Source: Piezodorus guildinii
Taxonomy: Eukaryota > Arthropoda > Insecta > Hemiptera > Pentatomidae
Length of the DNA stretch: 64,000 nt
NCBI GenBank assembly: GCA_023052935.1
Contig: CM041294.1
Coordinates: 39,579,236-39,643,235, forward strand
Direction of reading: 5' to 3'
The notes below the pieces were generated by a model. The model was not told the origin of the DNA. It did no database searches and was given only the letters and a program-made list of their open reading frames with translations. A program made the position numbers and the translations under genes. Below are positions 24,301 to 35,731 of this stretch, piece by piece. Position 1 is the stretch's first letter, and the number at the start of each line of letters is the position of its first letter.

Positions 24301-25831
24301 TAGCTATGTTCAGCTGATATACTCCAGTGTTTTTTCTTTTACCTATAAATTATTGTAGCCTCATGTGTATCATGCCCTTAATATTCGTCACTAATCTTTC
24401 TTATTAGAAAGCTTACTTTTCTTTGTTTATTAAATTATTGACTTTTAAATTTTTATCTAATTTAGCTTCTTTAATTGTATATACGAAATATTTCTAGTAT
24501 TTTAGAATTTAGTGTCTATCTTATTGTGTGGAATAAATTGAAAACATTTTTTCATATTTAAAAAACTAATAATGAATAAATTAAGTTCATATCACAGACC
24601 TTAGCTATCTATAGTTTTTCATCGCATTCATCTTTTGTTGAAAAATGGGACTTGTAGAAATAATTTAAAGAAAAAAAAATTGAAATTGTTTGTACCATGT
24701 GTTCTTCGATATTATTTTCTGTTTGTATATTTCAGGCCCTGACAAGGCTGCCTGAAGAATTTTTCTTAGTGGGGGCAGACATATTCCAAGAAAATTTTAC
24801 TAGACATCTTGAAATCATAAAAAGTATGAAAAGGGAGTGAGATTTGACATGTAGGTAATATTTTTCATTTTTAATCGTATCAGAAATATGTGATGAGCTA
24901 TTTGAATCAGAGCAATAAGTCATTTTTCATGATTGATCATGAAGCTTTTGTATATGAACAAAATTGCATATTTTTATTTACCCCAATTCTACATTTTTTT
25001 AATTTTATTTAAAGTTTTCTCCAAATTTGTTTACTTTTTAGAGGTTTTATCTTAATTTTATGTGTGGCAGATATATCTATAGCTATTTATCCATATCTTA
25101 GTTTTGTACGGATTGAGTTTTTAGAAATAAAATGCATGTATTCTTTGAAATTAACCTTTTTCCTGTTTTTTTTTTCTCTTTTTTATTTATTTATTTTAAT
25201 GACATTAAAAAATATCAGTATTTTATTTTTTGAGATTTTTTTTGTAAGTTATTTTAAGAGGTTTTCTTTTATTTTTTTACTCCCTATTCTTGGAATTAAG
25301 ATTTTAATTTTTAAAATATTATTTAAAGTATCAATTATGTTATGCACGTTGCCTTTAATTCATATTTTTCAGGGAACATCTTATATTGTTTATTTTAATT
25401 ATGATTATCTGTTGGTTTATTGACTTCTAAGAAATCCATTCTTTCATTTTTGATCTTTAAACATTTTATTTATATTCAGTCGCTTGGCCTGAATAATTAA
25501 CTTGATTTATTAACGAATATCTGCCTTTGTATTTGAATTTATTTTCTGAAGGATATATATTTTATGCTTGCAGCAAAATGGAGGTTGGAGCTGTGAGCTG
25601 TGCGGGCGTGTGTTGTCCGGTCGGGAGGAGTGGTCAGCACATGCACGGGCCCACCTGGAGGCACAGGGACCCCCTCCTTATCAGCCACCGCCCTTCCCCT
25701 CGCCCGATAGACACTATTGCCTTATGTGCCGGCAGGACTTTTCTGACAGAACTGAGTTCATGTTCCACCTCAGGGCACATTTCAAGTCACAGGATGTTAC
25801 TGAGCCCAACAGTCAAGGCCTCTGTACCTGA
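16573..25831 (+). CDS. C2H2 zinc-finger protein with polyglutamine N-terminus (four coding exons, one frameshift)
   Basis: Likely a nuclear DNA-binding transcription factor. Coding exons: 16573-16908, 19611-19821, 21643-21882 and 25574-25831, all GT-AG. The N-terminus is [19 protein letters not shown] then about 28 Gln. Fingers 1 and 2 are joined by the classic linker [21 protein letters not shown]...H, split by intron 2, and [17 protein letters not shown]...H. A basic, Pro-rich spacer leads to fingers 3 and 4, [14 protein letters not shown]...H and [14 protein letters not shown]...H, then LCT-stop. Exon lengths total 1045 nt, one more than a multiple of three, and exon 1 changes frame near 16801, consistent with a single inserted base. 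The intended product would be about 347 residues. I do not recognise the ortholog, so no symbol is given. The AATAAA near 26028 is a likely poly(A) signal. Confidence 0.8.
16661..16743 (+). repeat. CAG/CAA polyglutamine tract
   Basis: Mixed CAA and CAG codons encode about 28 Gln in a row in the zinc-finger gene's first coding exon. The mixture limits slippage, but length variation between individuals would be expected. Confidence 0.92.
16909..19610. other. Zinc-finger gene intron 1
   Basis: AT-rich intron with a (TA)n run at 18244-18306 and T-rich tracts. No recognised element or gene. Confidence 0.5.
18244..18306. repeat. (TA)n microsatellite
   Basis: About 60 bases of TA repeats in intron 1 of the zinc-finger gene. 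Confidence 0.9.
19611..19821 (+). CDS. Zinc-finger gene coding exon 2
   Basis: Acceptor GTTTTAG ending at 19610 and donor GTATGT at 19822. In frame with the corrected exon 1: [16 protein letters not shown], a Ser/Thr-rich stretch, a basic patch and then the first half of finger 1, [16 protein letters not shown]. Confidence 0.85.
20641..20911 (-). mobile_element. tRNA-related SINE (family II), near full length
   Basis: Minus orientation. Short target duplications tccacaat lie at 20633-20640 and 20912-20919. On the minus strand it begins near GGATCACCGGTAGCAGGGTG, passes through TTAGTTATGCCGTCCTTCGG and CCTGGATAGACC, and ends in GGCATAAA and an (AATA)n tail. The related copy at 32190 keeps a GCGAATTCAAACC B-box-like segment, which supports tRNA ancestry. 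Confidence 0.7.
21643..21882 (+). CDS. Zinc-finger gene coding exon 3
   Basis: Acceptor TTTCAG at 21642 and donor GTATGC at 21883; 80 codons in phase 0. Completes finger 1 (VIHMRIH), then HTGEKPY linker, finger 2 and a Lys/Glu-rich tail ending SPPPTNLP. Confidence 0.9.
21883..22670. other. Zinc-finger gene intron 3, left part
   Basis: AT-rich intron sequence. The short open frames at 22037-22276 and 22472-22684 lack recognisable domains. Confidence 0.5.
22671..23580 (-). mobile_element. Internally deleted mariner (910 bp)
   Basis: Near-perfect terminal inverted repeats starting TTGGGTTGATGCAAAATTAA at both ends, flanked by TA at 22669-22670 and 23581-23582. A full mariner is about 1.3 kb, so about 0.4 kb is missing from the middle, consistent with the damaged transposase. 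Inserted in intron 3 of the zinc-finger gene. Confidence 0.93.
22751..23390 (-). pseudogene. Mariner transposase with central deletion
   Basis: Starts at [20 protein letters not shown] (near 23390). It keeps both helix-turn-helix units ([33 protein letters not shown]) and WVP, then changes frame at about 23045. The other frame resumes at NARPHVAQ, continues through [13 protein letters not shown] with the last catalytic Asp, and ends [10 protein letters not shown]. The region with the first catalytic Asp and most of the core is gone. The ends could still be mobilised by a full transposase in trans. Confidence 0.88.
23583..25573. other. Zinc-finger gene intron 3, right part
   Basis: AT-rich intron. 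The open frame at 25064-25423 is a low-complexity Phe/Leu/Ile reading of T-rich DNA. No gene or recognised repeat. Confidence 0.5.
25574..25831 (+). CDS. Zinc-finger gene coding exon 4 (last)
   Basis: Acceptor TTGCAG at 25573; stop TGA at 25829-25831. Encodes two isolated C2H2 fingers separated by a Pro-rich linker ([12 protein letters not shown]). It is noticeably more GC-rich than the flanking intron and intergenic DNA, as expected of a constrained exon. Confidence 0.9.
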   Translation, partial: QNGGWSCELCGRVLSGREEWSAHARAHLEAQGPPPYQPPPFPSPDRHYCLMCRQDFSDRTEFMFHLRAHFKSQDVTEPNSQGLCT

Positions 25832-28800
25832 GTTCCCAGGCCCTACCTTGTCATCCCGCTCTAGAGCTATATATTTTCGTATGAGATCCAGGTTTGAGCG
25901 GAGGGTTGCAAAACTAATTGGAAAATTGATATTAGGAAGGATTTTGAAAATATTGGGAAAATGATATCAAAGCGGGTCTATATTAAATTAATATTGTAAT
26001 CATTATGGCGTTTTGGGTATATTTTTAAATAAACCTTAGTTTGTAACTTTTTTTCATATGTCATGATCTTAAGATTTAATTTAATGTTTAGTTTAAGTAA
26101 AAGAACTGAAGATTCTAAATTTAAAAGATAAAACAAATGAGTAGTCAAAATGTTTTCTTACTGATTTTTATTTAATCTAAAAGTTGTTAATGACATTATA
26201 TCTAAGAAAGCAAAAAACAAATAAAAAATATCTCGGCTGTGAATTGCATTAAGTTCTTGATGGGTTAATATTTCCAATATAGTGATGGAGGTTTATTTAA
26301 ATACAATTGTTTACATTTTTTTTCTTTTTTTTTTTTTTCTTTTTAGTATTCATCCAAATCCTTTAAATTAATTTTTAAATGAGCTGATTGACTGTCACAG
26401 TGTTGTTTAATTAGGGAAGCGTAGAGAGGTATAGTCCTATATCTTTTATCATATCTGAAACAAAGATGATTAGTCTTGAACCATCAAAAAATTCATTAGG
26501 CTTTTCTCAATTTATGAAATGTTATGGAGGTTTATAAACTTTTCTAGTACTTTTACCTCTTCAAGTGATAATAATTTGAAATGGCAGGGCTAGTTTAATA
26601 TTTCTGTTTCTTCGATAAGTACTGGATTGGTAAAAAAAATTAAATAAATAGATTAGAGGTATTAAAAAGATTTAGTTTTATTTGCTAATAAATGAGAGGA
26701 TATTTAGTTAGATTATTTTTTAAAGTGATATATTAATTTTTCATCAACTGATAGCTTCTTATAATTTTAAATTTCTGTAGCTATCATTTATAATTCTATA
26801 ATTATTACAGATATAATTCTCATAATTTTCCCCATAATTTTCCATGTTCTTTCTTGCAAGTCATTTTTCCCATTCTTTTGCAGCTCTGCTTTAGCTATTA
26901 AAACTACATTTACTTAATAATTCTTTATAGCTTTTAGGTTTAAGTTAAACGTGTCTGTCAGTTTTAAGGTAAGATATTGTATTGAATAAGGTAATGTTTT
27001 AGAGATTAGAAGGAAGTATCAAGAAGTCATATTGTCAATTGAAATCTTAATATTGTATTAATTCAATTAAATCTCCATTTAATAGTATATATTAATAATA
27101 TATACTTTTACGTATGAAAGTGTCAAATTTTGTTTGGATACATTAAAAGGCCTTGTAAAAAAAATAATCTTATGAACATTTGTTGAATGTTTCGTAACAG
27201 ATAGTTTTCTTTTATATTTGTCTACTTGTTTATGATGTTATTTTGGTATTGAGCCAGTTTTCAGTTTTGTTTTAAAAATACTTTGAGGCGAATGTAAGAA
27301 ATTACTTATAGTTGAGTGTTTTGGCTCATGAGCATTTTGTAACATAATGCTATGCTTTAGTGAATTTTGGCAAAAATTAGAATTGTAAATAACACAAAAT
27401 CAACAATGTGTATATATGTATATCATTTAACATACTGTTGTTTTTTATACCGTTTGAATTGGTCTTCTTATATTTTTTTTTTGAAAATCATGATTTCATT
27501 GTCTCTCATTGGAAATTAAATATATATTTTTCTTCAGTGTTGAAACTAGTATCTCCAAAATAATACTAGATGCCTTATTTCACTTTGCCTTAGTGCCATT
27601 CTAAATGAACTTAGTAAATTTTTCAAATACTCTACCTTCGATGAATATTCAAGTATGAGCCAAAACATACTAATCAAGTGTTAACACCAAGTAGTGAATA
27701 AGTGAATTCAGTTTGCAAGTTATTAAACCTTTTATCATATTACATGGTTATGAAAGCTAATATATTAATAGTATAATATATTATTAATATATTAATAATA
27801 TACTAATATAATACTTATTAATAATAAGTTATGTAATACTTATTAATAATATATTATTAATTAGTGCCTATTCAGATTTATAATACATACATTTCTTACC
27901 TAGGATCAACATTTTCCCAAGTATTTATTTAAGTGTAATACTTATCTAAAGTACATTGGTAAAGTGTAATAAAATATTTTAATCAGTTACTAACAGTGCT
28001 GGATGTTTATAATTTGTTTTCCTATTGTTAACATAACAAAATTTTTATGTATTATATTGTCAGTAATAACAGTGAAGATGTATTAGGGTTGTGGGCGAGT
28101 ACAGGTAATTTTTTACGATTTTCCCCATTAAATTTTTTTTTTAGTAACAAAATCTTTTTTTTTTATTTAAAGATAAAATATTCTTGGAATTTTTATCCTA
28201 TAAAGTACATAATATTCATTCCCTTTTTTAAAATAGTATTTTGACTTAATACTTGACAGAAATAATTAAAAATTAACAATATTTTCATGCGTATTACATT
28301 TAATTAATTATATATATATATATATATGTACATACTTAGATTGTTATTATTTAGTAATTATTTTTCTAAAGTACAACAAGAACATTGTTCCTACCATTAT
28401 GGACTAAAAAAAAAATATACATAAAAAAAATAAAAATAATGCAATTGTAGTAAAACTTCTAGTTCTCTTGCAGTACAATATTATTTTGATAGCACTATTT
28501 GACTGGCTGTTTTTTTTTTTGTTTACAAGTTTAATGAGAACTAACTCGCTGTGTAGTAGTTCCTTACTGAAATGAGTGTTCATTGCTAAAGTTTTATTAG
28601 TTGTTTATGATTTTATTTTTACAATTATTTCTGTGATTGGCTGGTGTCTCGATAAGCTGATATTATAACATTTAGAAAACTTAGTTCTGATCTTATGCAA
28701 GAATCATGGTAACCCATGTCTTCATCTGATCCGTACTTCGTATTTAAAAATAAAATGTCTTATTTGTAATTGCTAAGAAGTATTGCATTGATTAAACAGT

Positions 28801-31800
28801 AATATCCAATTATCGCGTACATTTTATATTTAAACTAAATGGTAAATTTAATTCTAAGTACAGTAAAGTATTCTCTGATTTCAGTAGTACTTCATCTCAT
28901 CTTTACTCCACAAGAAGTAAATCGTAATCATTTTACTACTTAGCTTTTATGTTGCTGCCGTACAAATCCAATGTTCTCTCTTTCTTGATTTTTTTTTTTT
29001 TAAAATCAAATTTTCATTATTTATACTTGAAATAAATGTAAAATAGAATGAAAGACTCATATGCATGATCTTTTACTTTAAGGTGGACATTGGTTCGGTA
29101 ATTACATATACATTAACATGACTCCAGGTATAGATTTGAAATCTTAGATTTTATCACATTCTATAATAATTTAATGTTGTATTAAAACAAAAACAGAACC
29201 TACAAAATTATAACAAGATATATATAGTTATAGCTTATTGAGGTGCCAATACTGTCTTGTATGATTGGATTATCTAGCTTAATAATTAACTATGTAAAGT
29301 AAATATGACTTCCATATTGTTTATTTATAGGTAGGTTATCATTATTTCTTTTGACTGAACAAATGTTTTTAAGATGGATATTGTTGAAATATGTTAAAAT
29401 TATTATTTGCTCTGATTGGTATTAAGGTAAACTTCTACACAATGTAATATTATCTTTTTTATTGTTAAGTGTGGCCATTAAATTGTAATTATTCTATTTT
29501 TTAATTTGAGGTTGTATAATTATTGAACAAATGGATCTCAAAATGACTGATCTGATGTATTACATTACTTTTATTCCTTTCTAAAATTAATTGCACTGTA
29601 AAACTGTTTTGCAGTTATATTTGATTAGTTCTTATATTGTCGAGCAATTATGGTATCTTTGAGTACAAAAAATTGATAACCGGGCTTCCAATTGAAATTA
29701 TAAGCTTCCGGATTATTAACGTTATATCACCTAATATTAAACAGCATTGAAAATATCTAATACATGAATTAATGATGTAATTTGTATGTTTTACATTTTA
29801 TTTAAAATCTATTTGATGTTTATAAGTATTATAGTATAATTTTATTTTATTTAAATTATTACTTATTCAAAAATAAGTAAATAGAACTGATATGTGTGAT
29901 TTATTTATCTATTACTGTACTAATTTCTATTAAGAATCAATTTTTTAAACATTTTTGTTTTTTAATACTCATGTAAGTCGTGATTATAGTTTTTATTGTA
30001 GTGTGTTATTGAGTAATAATTATACTTTAAACATTGGTCCTAAAATACTTGTGTATTGAAATGGGGAGGAAGGGGTACAATGATTTTTTTATGGAATGCA
30101 AACTAATGAATATAAAATGAATTTTGCCTACCTCTACTGTATTTTTGCCATATTTGTTTTTGTTTTTATTTTTTGCTATAGTCACATGCTTAGTAAGTAA
30201 ATATATTTTCATTACCTCTTTAGGGCCTTGGCAAAGTTAAGAGACCCATTACGCCCGCACTGCATTGTTTATTGTATCTAGTTTGCTAATAAAAGTGAAT
30301 TGAAAAAAATATGTAATTTATTCATTAAAGTTTTTACAAACTTCATTTATATTATCCATACCTATCAAAATGTTTATTAGCAATCAATAGCACCAGTCAC
30401 ATTAAAAAAATATATATATATATTTTTTTTTATTATAGGGGAAGTGTTCAGGATAAGTAAAGTAAGTTTTTATTATCGTAGTTCCCTCTTGAGCTTGAGG
30501 AAAACACTTATGTACAAGATTATCAAATACCTGTGCCAGATCTTTGAAAACATTCTTATCATATCTTCTATTCTGAAGGCATCAATTTTAGTTTCACTAT
30601 TTGTATTTGGGATGCAGGAATCGGGTTTATCAGTCAGTGTGTGATGTAGCCTTTGTTTATTAATTTATGCAACAAATTGAAAACATACTGGTTTGTTATT
30701 TTGGTCTTTGTAGAGTTTGTTGTGCAGTTTCATTGTTAATAGCTATGAGGAGTATCAGTTGAGATGGCATAACATTGGGTCCTGGAGCATGTTAGTTTTC
30801 TAGTATCATTTTACTTATTATTATTATTACTTTCACTTACATCTCCAGTTTTCAAAAGACATAAATGTTTTAGGGTCCCATGAGTCCAAATGACTAAGTC
30901 CTGCAAAAAGCTGTGTGTGGTAAGTCTAGCTTGAAAACGATAAGTTCTTTAACTGAAATTTTATATTTTAAAAGTGTATATGTCTGCGATGCACTTTTTT
31001 ACCAAAACCAGCTGACAGGATTTGGTACTTAGTACCATACATTTTGCAATTTATTTTTACGATTTTCTCGGCTCCTTGATTTTAAGCTAGCTATATCAAT
31101 GTGAAATTAAATAATTTTTTTAGACATAACAGTCATCAGAGACCATTCAGCAAATGCAGCTAGGTTAAGACTGGACTGCTTTTTTTTTTTTTTTTTTCAT
31201 TACTCATTGGAAATAAAAGTACTGTAATGAAGCAGACAATTTTTATTATTTGATTTTCAGAATGAAAAACTGCGATCAGTCATCATCTATTGGATTCCAG
31301 GGCTAATAAGCCAGCTTCCTATTTCTTTCAAGATCATGGTCTTTGGGTTGTATTCCTTCTCAATCATTAATTACTCAATGTTTTTTACAGGATACCAAGG
31401 AATTCTATTTTTTGTCATTTTCCTTTTTAGCTGTAGAGATAGTTTTAAAATTAAAACTGTTGGTAATATTGCTACTTTGAGGCAGATTCTTATGCCATTA
31501 GGTTACTTTGGGTAAGGTGGCGCTGTTCCAGTCAGAGCCAAGTGAGAACCACTTAATATTAATTGACCTTTAATCTTAATTGTCTACAACATGAAGTCCA
31601 GTTTTTTTATGGCATAGCATAGGTGTTAATGTATTGGTGTTGGTAATGCATTGAAGGGTGCTGAGAGAATCCTATTGTAGAGAGGCAGTCAATCCATCGG
31701 AAACTTTGGTCTTGAGCTCCAGAAGAAGGACCGATTGTTATTAAACACTAAAATGATTTCCCGAGAAATTTCAAAATCATTTGATCAAATGTTAATAACT

Positions 31801-32180
31801 CATCCTATATTGCCTTTACTATTTTAAATATACAATAGTATTTAATATTAATTAAATAACATTTGTCTCTGTAATGGACTGGTTAAGGAAATAATTGCTT
31901 TTTGTCCATTAAAAGAAGAACTTTTTTTTTAGATTCATCCCATTTAATCATAAATTCATGATGACATAAACCTACTAGAACTTGAGATTTCTTCTTGACA
32001 ACTGTTTAGGTTGTGGAAAAGAAAACGGACTCCAGACCAAGCTTACTTTGTTTTTTTAAACATTTCTTCAAGAACCATTATCATTTGATAATATTGTGTA
32101 TACATCTTAACTTTTCGTCCCTTGGCTTTGATAATGTTTTTCATTACATTAAGCTGGGTTATGGGTGATTTTTTATGATC
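25832..32180. other. Gene-poor intergenic region
   Basis: The first 200 bases are the likely 3' UTR. The rest is about 70% AT or more, with homopolymers and short TA runs (e.g. 28308-28327). The only recognised item is a copy of the CA-linked repeat at 30870-31095. No open frame shows a domain. Confidence 0.55.
30870..31095 (-). repeat. Interspersed repeat R1 (partial copy)
   Basis: Contains GTTTTAGGGTCCCATGAGTC, CCAAATGACTAAGTCCTGCA and AAAACGATAAG blocks that recur at 38325, 53395, 55915 and 57290. No coding sequence. Confidence 0.6.
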
Positions 32181-32189
32181 GTTTATGTT

Positions 32190-32455
32190 TATTCATATAA
32201 TATCACTTTTATGGAACTGTGGATAATCAGACGATGCTATAGCAGGAGTCCTAAAATATAACTATTCAGATTTAATTAGGAAAGGGATCTTCAACGAGTA
32301 CCTGACATCGCACATGCTCAGGACCACCAGTTTATGTTCCCTCTTAAGGACGGCATAACTAAGGATTTTTTTACCCCTTTTATAAATCCTATTTAAAAAT
32401 CTTCTGGGTTTGAATTCGCAATCTTAAGCATATAAGACTGTTATGCTAGCCACAG
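32190..32455 (-). mobile_element. SINE family II copy
   Basis: Shares CAGACGATGCTA, GGAGTCCTAAA, GGGATCTTCAACGAGTACC, TGACATCGCACA and GGACGGCATAACTAAGGAT with 20641-20911. It also retains a tRNA B-box-like TTTGAATTCGC at about 32408-32418. Minus orientation. Confidence 0.7.
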
Positions 32456-32685
32456 GTTGGAGTTTGATTGTTTAAAAAAGTATTAAGATTAATTTGAATC
32501 AATGGACGTCGAGCTAACTATAACCGAGTGGACGGAAATCAAGGTAAATCCGGAAACCAAAGCTGTAGACCTTCAGGTCTCTCTTTCACCGCTGGTTATT
32601 AACGCGTTGAAATATCACCTAACTGTAACTATTCAAGTTGGAGCCCGAAATTCATGGCGGTGTTCATTGCAAAAATAAAAAGTTC

Positions 32686-33400
32686 ATTTTTATTTTTAAT
32701 ATGCCTTAACTGTAAGTATAAAAATTGGGTACCGATATTGAATTACGAGATTATAAAGGTGTTTTAATGACGAAGAAATTAGAATCGATTTCTTCTGACC
32801 TTAAATTTACCCAACATTCGGCTTTCCCCATCCATTTTAATTGCAATTTCATGAAGGCTTTAACGTTACTTTAACTTAACAGTGATATAAGAAAGATCTA
32901 AAAAGTAGAATAGGATGTGGAAATATATAAATTAGGAAAATACCCCTTCATTTGTTCTTATTCCGAAAAAAAGAAGAAAAATGAGGTTATTTTTATCTTA
33001 AAATTTGGAGTAATATTAGTTTTACTTTTATTTTAATAACACATAAATTAATATCCTATGCTCTCTATACTTACGAAAATGATTGAAAAAAACGTTCTTA
33101 AATGTAAAAGGTCTTACTGTCTTTTGCTCTTGAAACCGATCAGTTTTACATGAGTGTTTTTCTGGACGTTGCACACATTCAACAAGGTGCGGTACAATAT
33201 TCGTTCAGAAGGAAGATCAGAGGAGTTGAAGTAGACAAGAAAAGAATAGTGAAAGAAGAAGAATACAAATAACAATTTAATAATTATAATTTTTACATTT
33301 TTCCCTTAGGTAATTCGTTACAAGAAAATCGAATATGTAATTCTTTAAAACAAAATTAATTTCAAATTGTAAAAAGCAAATGCTAAAAAGTTCAAATTTA
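32686..33400 (-). repeat. Interspersed repeat R2, copy A
   Basis: Shares long blocks with 34468-34935 (direct) and 56540-57010 (inverted), e.g. ATTGCAATTTCATGAAGGC and TTAACGTTACTT. It abuts the Helitron at 33401, so A and B look like a tandem pair separated by that insertion. Confidence 0.65.
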
Positions 33401-34467
33401 TCTATACTAATATTATAAAGCTGAAGAGTTTGTTTGTTTGTATGTTTGTTTGTTTGAACGCGCTAATCTCAAAAACTACTGGTTCGAATTGAAAAATTCT
33501 TTATGTGTTGGATAGTCCATTTATCGAGGAAGACTATAGACTATATAGCATCACGCTGCGCCCAATAGGAGTGAAGAATCAGTTGAAAATGTGGAAAAAA
33601 CGGAGGAAATAGATGTCGCATCCCAATGATTCCAAATGATTTACCTTTAAATTTTAAAATAATATAATTTCCCGTTGAATTATATTTTGTCGTAATAATT
33701 AATAAATCACAGGGGATAGGAATCGATTTACGTCAAGAATGCTCTTCACACTACCAACTACAGTGAGTGTCAAAACTATCCGGAATTCCTATTTCTTTTC
33801 ATTTAATAATTATATTTCACAACTTTTAATTTATATAATCCTTTTTAATTCACAAATCTTTAAAAGAGACTTCCATAAAGCAATATCACGAACCAGATAA
33901 CCGAAATGTTTATTTTTTTTTTCAAGAATAAACAATTAATTTTGTAAATTTACCAGATCATTCAGTGTCAAAAGTATTCGGAAATCGTTTTGTTGTTTAA
34001 ATCGGAAATCCTATTGTTTAATGGTTTCAAATGTTCAAATTCTCACAAAATTCCAAATCGGAAACCACTTAATTCCAAATACTTTTGACACTCCTATTTT
34101 TTGTAAATTAACGTTGAAACCGTTAAATATAAAATGACTATTGTCGTGATTTTTGGGTTCGTCTGATTTATACCTTCCTTTAACATGATAAAGTGAGTAA
34201 CAACTCTTTAAAAACAGAAATAATAACTCAAAAGCAAGTAAATTACATAATGATAGTGAATTCCGAATACTTTCAAAGCTCACTTTGAAGTATATGTCGC
34301 ATTGTCAAGATCGGGTTGCGGAGAAAATAAGTACGTTCTTCTGCCAGAAGAGAATAAAACTAAAAATATCATTTACGCAGAAGTACTTTAAAATATATTT
34401 TTTAAAATAGCTAAATCCCGATCATAATAACAGAAATTTGCGCGGACGAATCGTTGGTAACAGCTAG
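33401..34467 (+). mobile_element. Helitron copy with nested TIR element
   Basis: Begins TCTATACTAATATTATAAAG and ends CAGCTAG|T after a hairpin-like CGCGGACGAATCG. Between lies sequence homologous to the Helitrons at 7698-9454 and 36851-38095, including GGAATCGATTTACGTCAAG and GATCGGGTTGCGGAGAAAA. A 566-bp TIR element interrupts it at 33738-34303. No intact helicase frame. Confidence 0.8.
33738..34303. mobile_element. 566-bp TIR element nested in Helitron
   Basis: Flanked by 6-bp duplications GTCAAG (33732-33737 and 34304-34309); the uninterrupted Helitron sequence at 9106-9130 confirms the empty site. Termini are AATGC...GCATT, with sub-terminal inverted copies of TCAAA.CTATCCGGAATTC / TCAAAAGTATTCGGAA, and a further internal copy at about 33968. 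Related ends occur at 41928 and 43840. No transposase. Confidence 0.7.
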
Positions 34468-35330
34468 TTTTTAATATGCCTTAAACTGTAAATATAAAAA
34501 TTAGGTACCAATATTGAATTACGTGATTTTAAAGGTATTTTAATGACGAATAATTTAATATCGATTTCTTGACCTTAAATTTATCCAACATTTGCTTCCA
34601 CTATCCATTTTAATTGCAATTTCATGAAGGCTTTAACGTTACTTACTTAAACTTAAGAGATAACAGTGATACAAGAAAGATCTAAAAATAGAATGGATGT
34701 AAAAATATATAAATTAGGACAAGACCATTCATTTGTCACCTTAAAATTTGGAATAATATTAATTTCGTTTTGAAGAAAAATCAGAGGAGTTGAAGGTGAT
34801 AAGAAAAGTATAGTAAAAGAAGAAGAATACGTATACAAATTTAATAATTATAATTTTCTCTTAAGTAATTCGTTACTAGAAAGTCAAATATGTAATTCCT
34901 GAAAATATATTAATTTCAAATTGTAAAAAGCATTTATGTCTGCTCGCCATTTACCAAGGGATGGGCTTTTAAGTTAGTATTATATCTGAAAATATATTCG
35001 GCAGGATTAGATACGTTACAGAATAAAGATAATAATAATTAACACACATAACTAACGTTTCGGAGTATCACACCCATCTTCAGGATCTTTTACTTTCTAC
35101 AATTTAATTTTGCAAAATTAAAGTTGATTACTAAAATTTGGAGTAATCTGCTTCATATGGTAGCCAGCTATTACCCACATATAAATTAATTTTATTATTA
35201 TATTGATAGTAAACGGAAGGAATTGAGAAATATTTGAGATAGAAATCTTATTGCTGATATTCTAGTATTTCTTCCAAAATCTTTTTATTTTTCATTAAGT
35301 ACATTTCTACCTCAAATGTTGCTCTATTTC
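34468..35330 (-). repeat. Interspersed repeat R2, copy B (with hammerhead-like core)
   Basis: About 860 bases related to 56125-57010 in opposite orientation and, over the left half, to 32686-33400. On the minus strand, at 35052-35083, it contains CTGAAGA, a short pairing segment, then GAAAC. Confidence 0.7.
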
Positions 35331-35731
35331 TTCCAGTTACCAGGAATATAATAATAAAATTCATGTTCCTAAAGGGCGGAATGGCTGAGTAGATTAGCTC
35401 ACGTTTGTGTTGAAATAATTACTGGTTTGCGTCTTAATGCTGAGGGCTTTTAACTCGGAATTTTCCCTCGCCCTTACCCCCTGGCCCAAGAAACCCCGTA
35501 TAGCCTTCAAAGGCGAGGTAGGGATGAAAACAAAAGGAATGAAACGTATATTTTTCCTATGGATAATAATGGGTGTAATGGTTAACTTATTTGAGTAGAT
35601 GAGTCAGATAACTGGCATGTGTCTTACCTCCCAATTTTCAAAAAAAAATATGAATATTTCTTATCTTTTCAATCCACTAGGGTAAAAATCAAATAGTAAT
35701 AAAACACAACTGTTGCTCAATATTAATTTAT

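Noticed and set aside
25064..25423. Membrane protein gene (Phe/Leu-rich frame)
   Set aside because: T-rich DNA reads as Phe/Leu/Ile in one frame by composition alone; it sits in an intron with no recognisable pattern.
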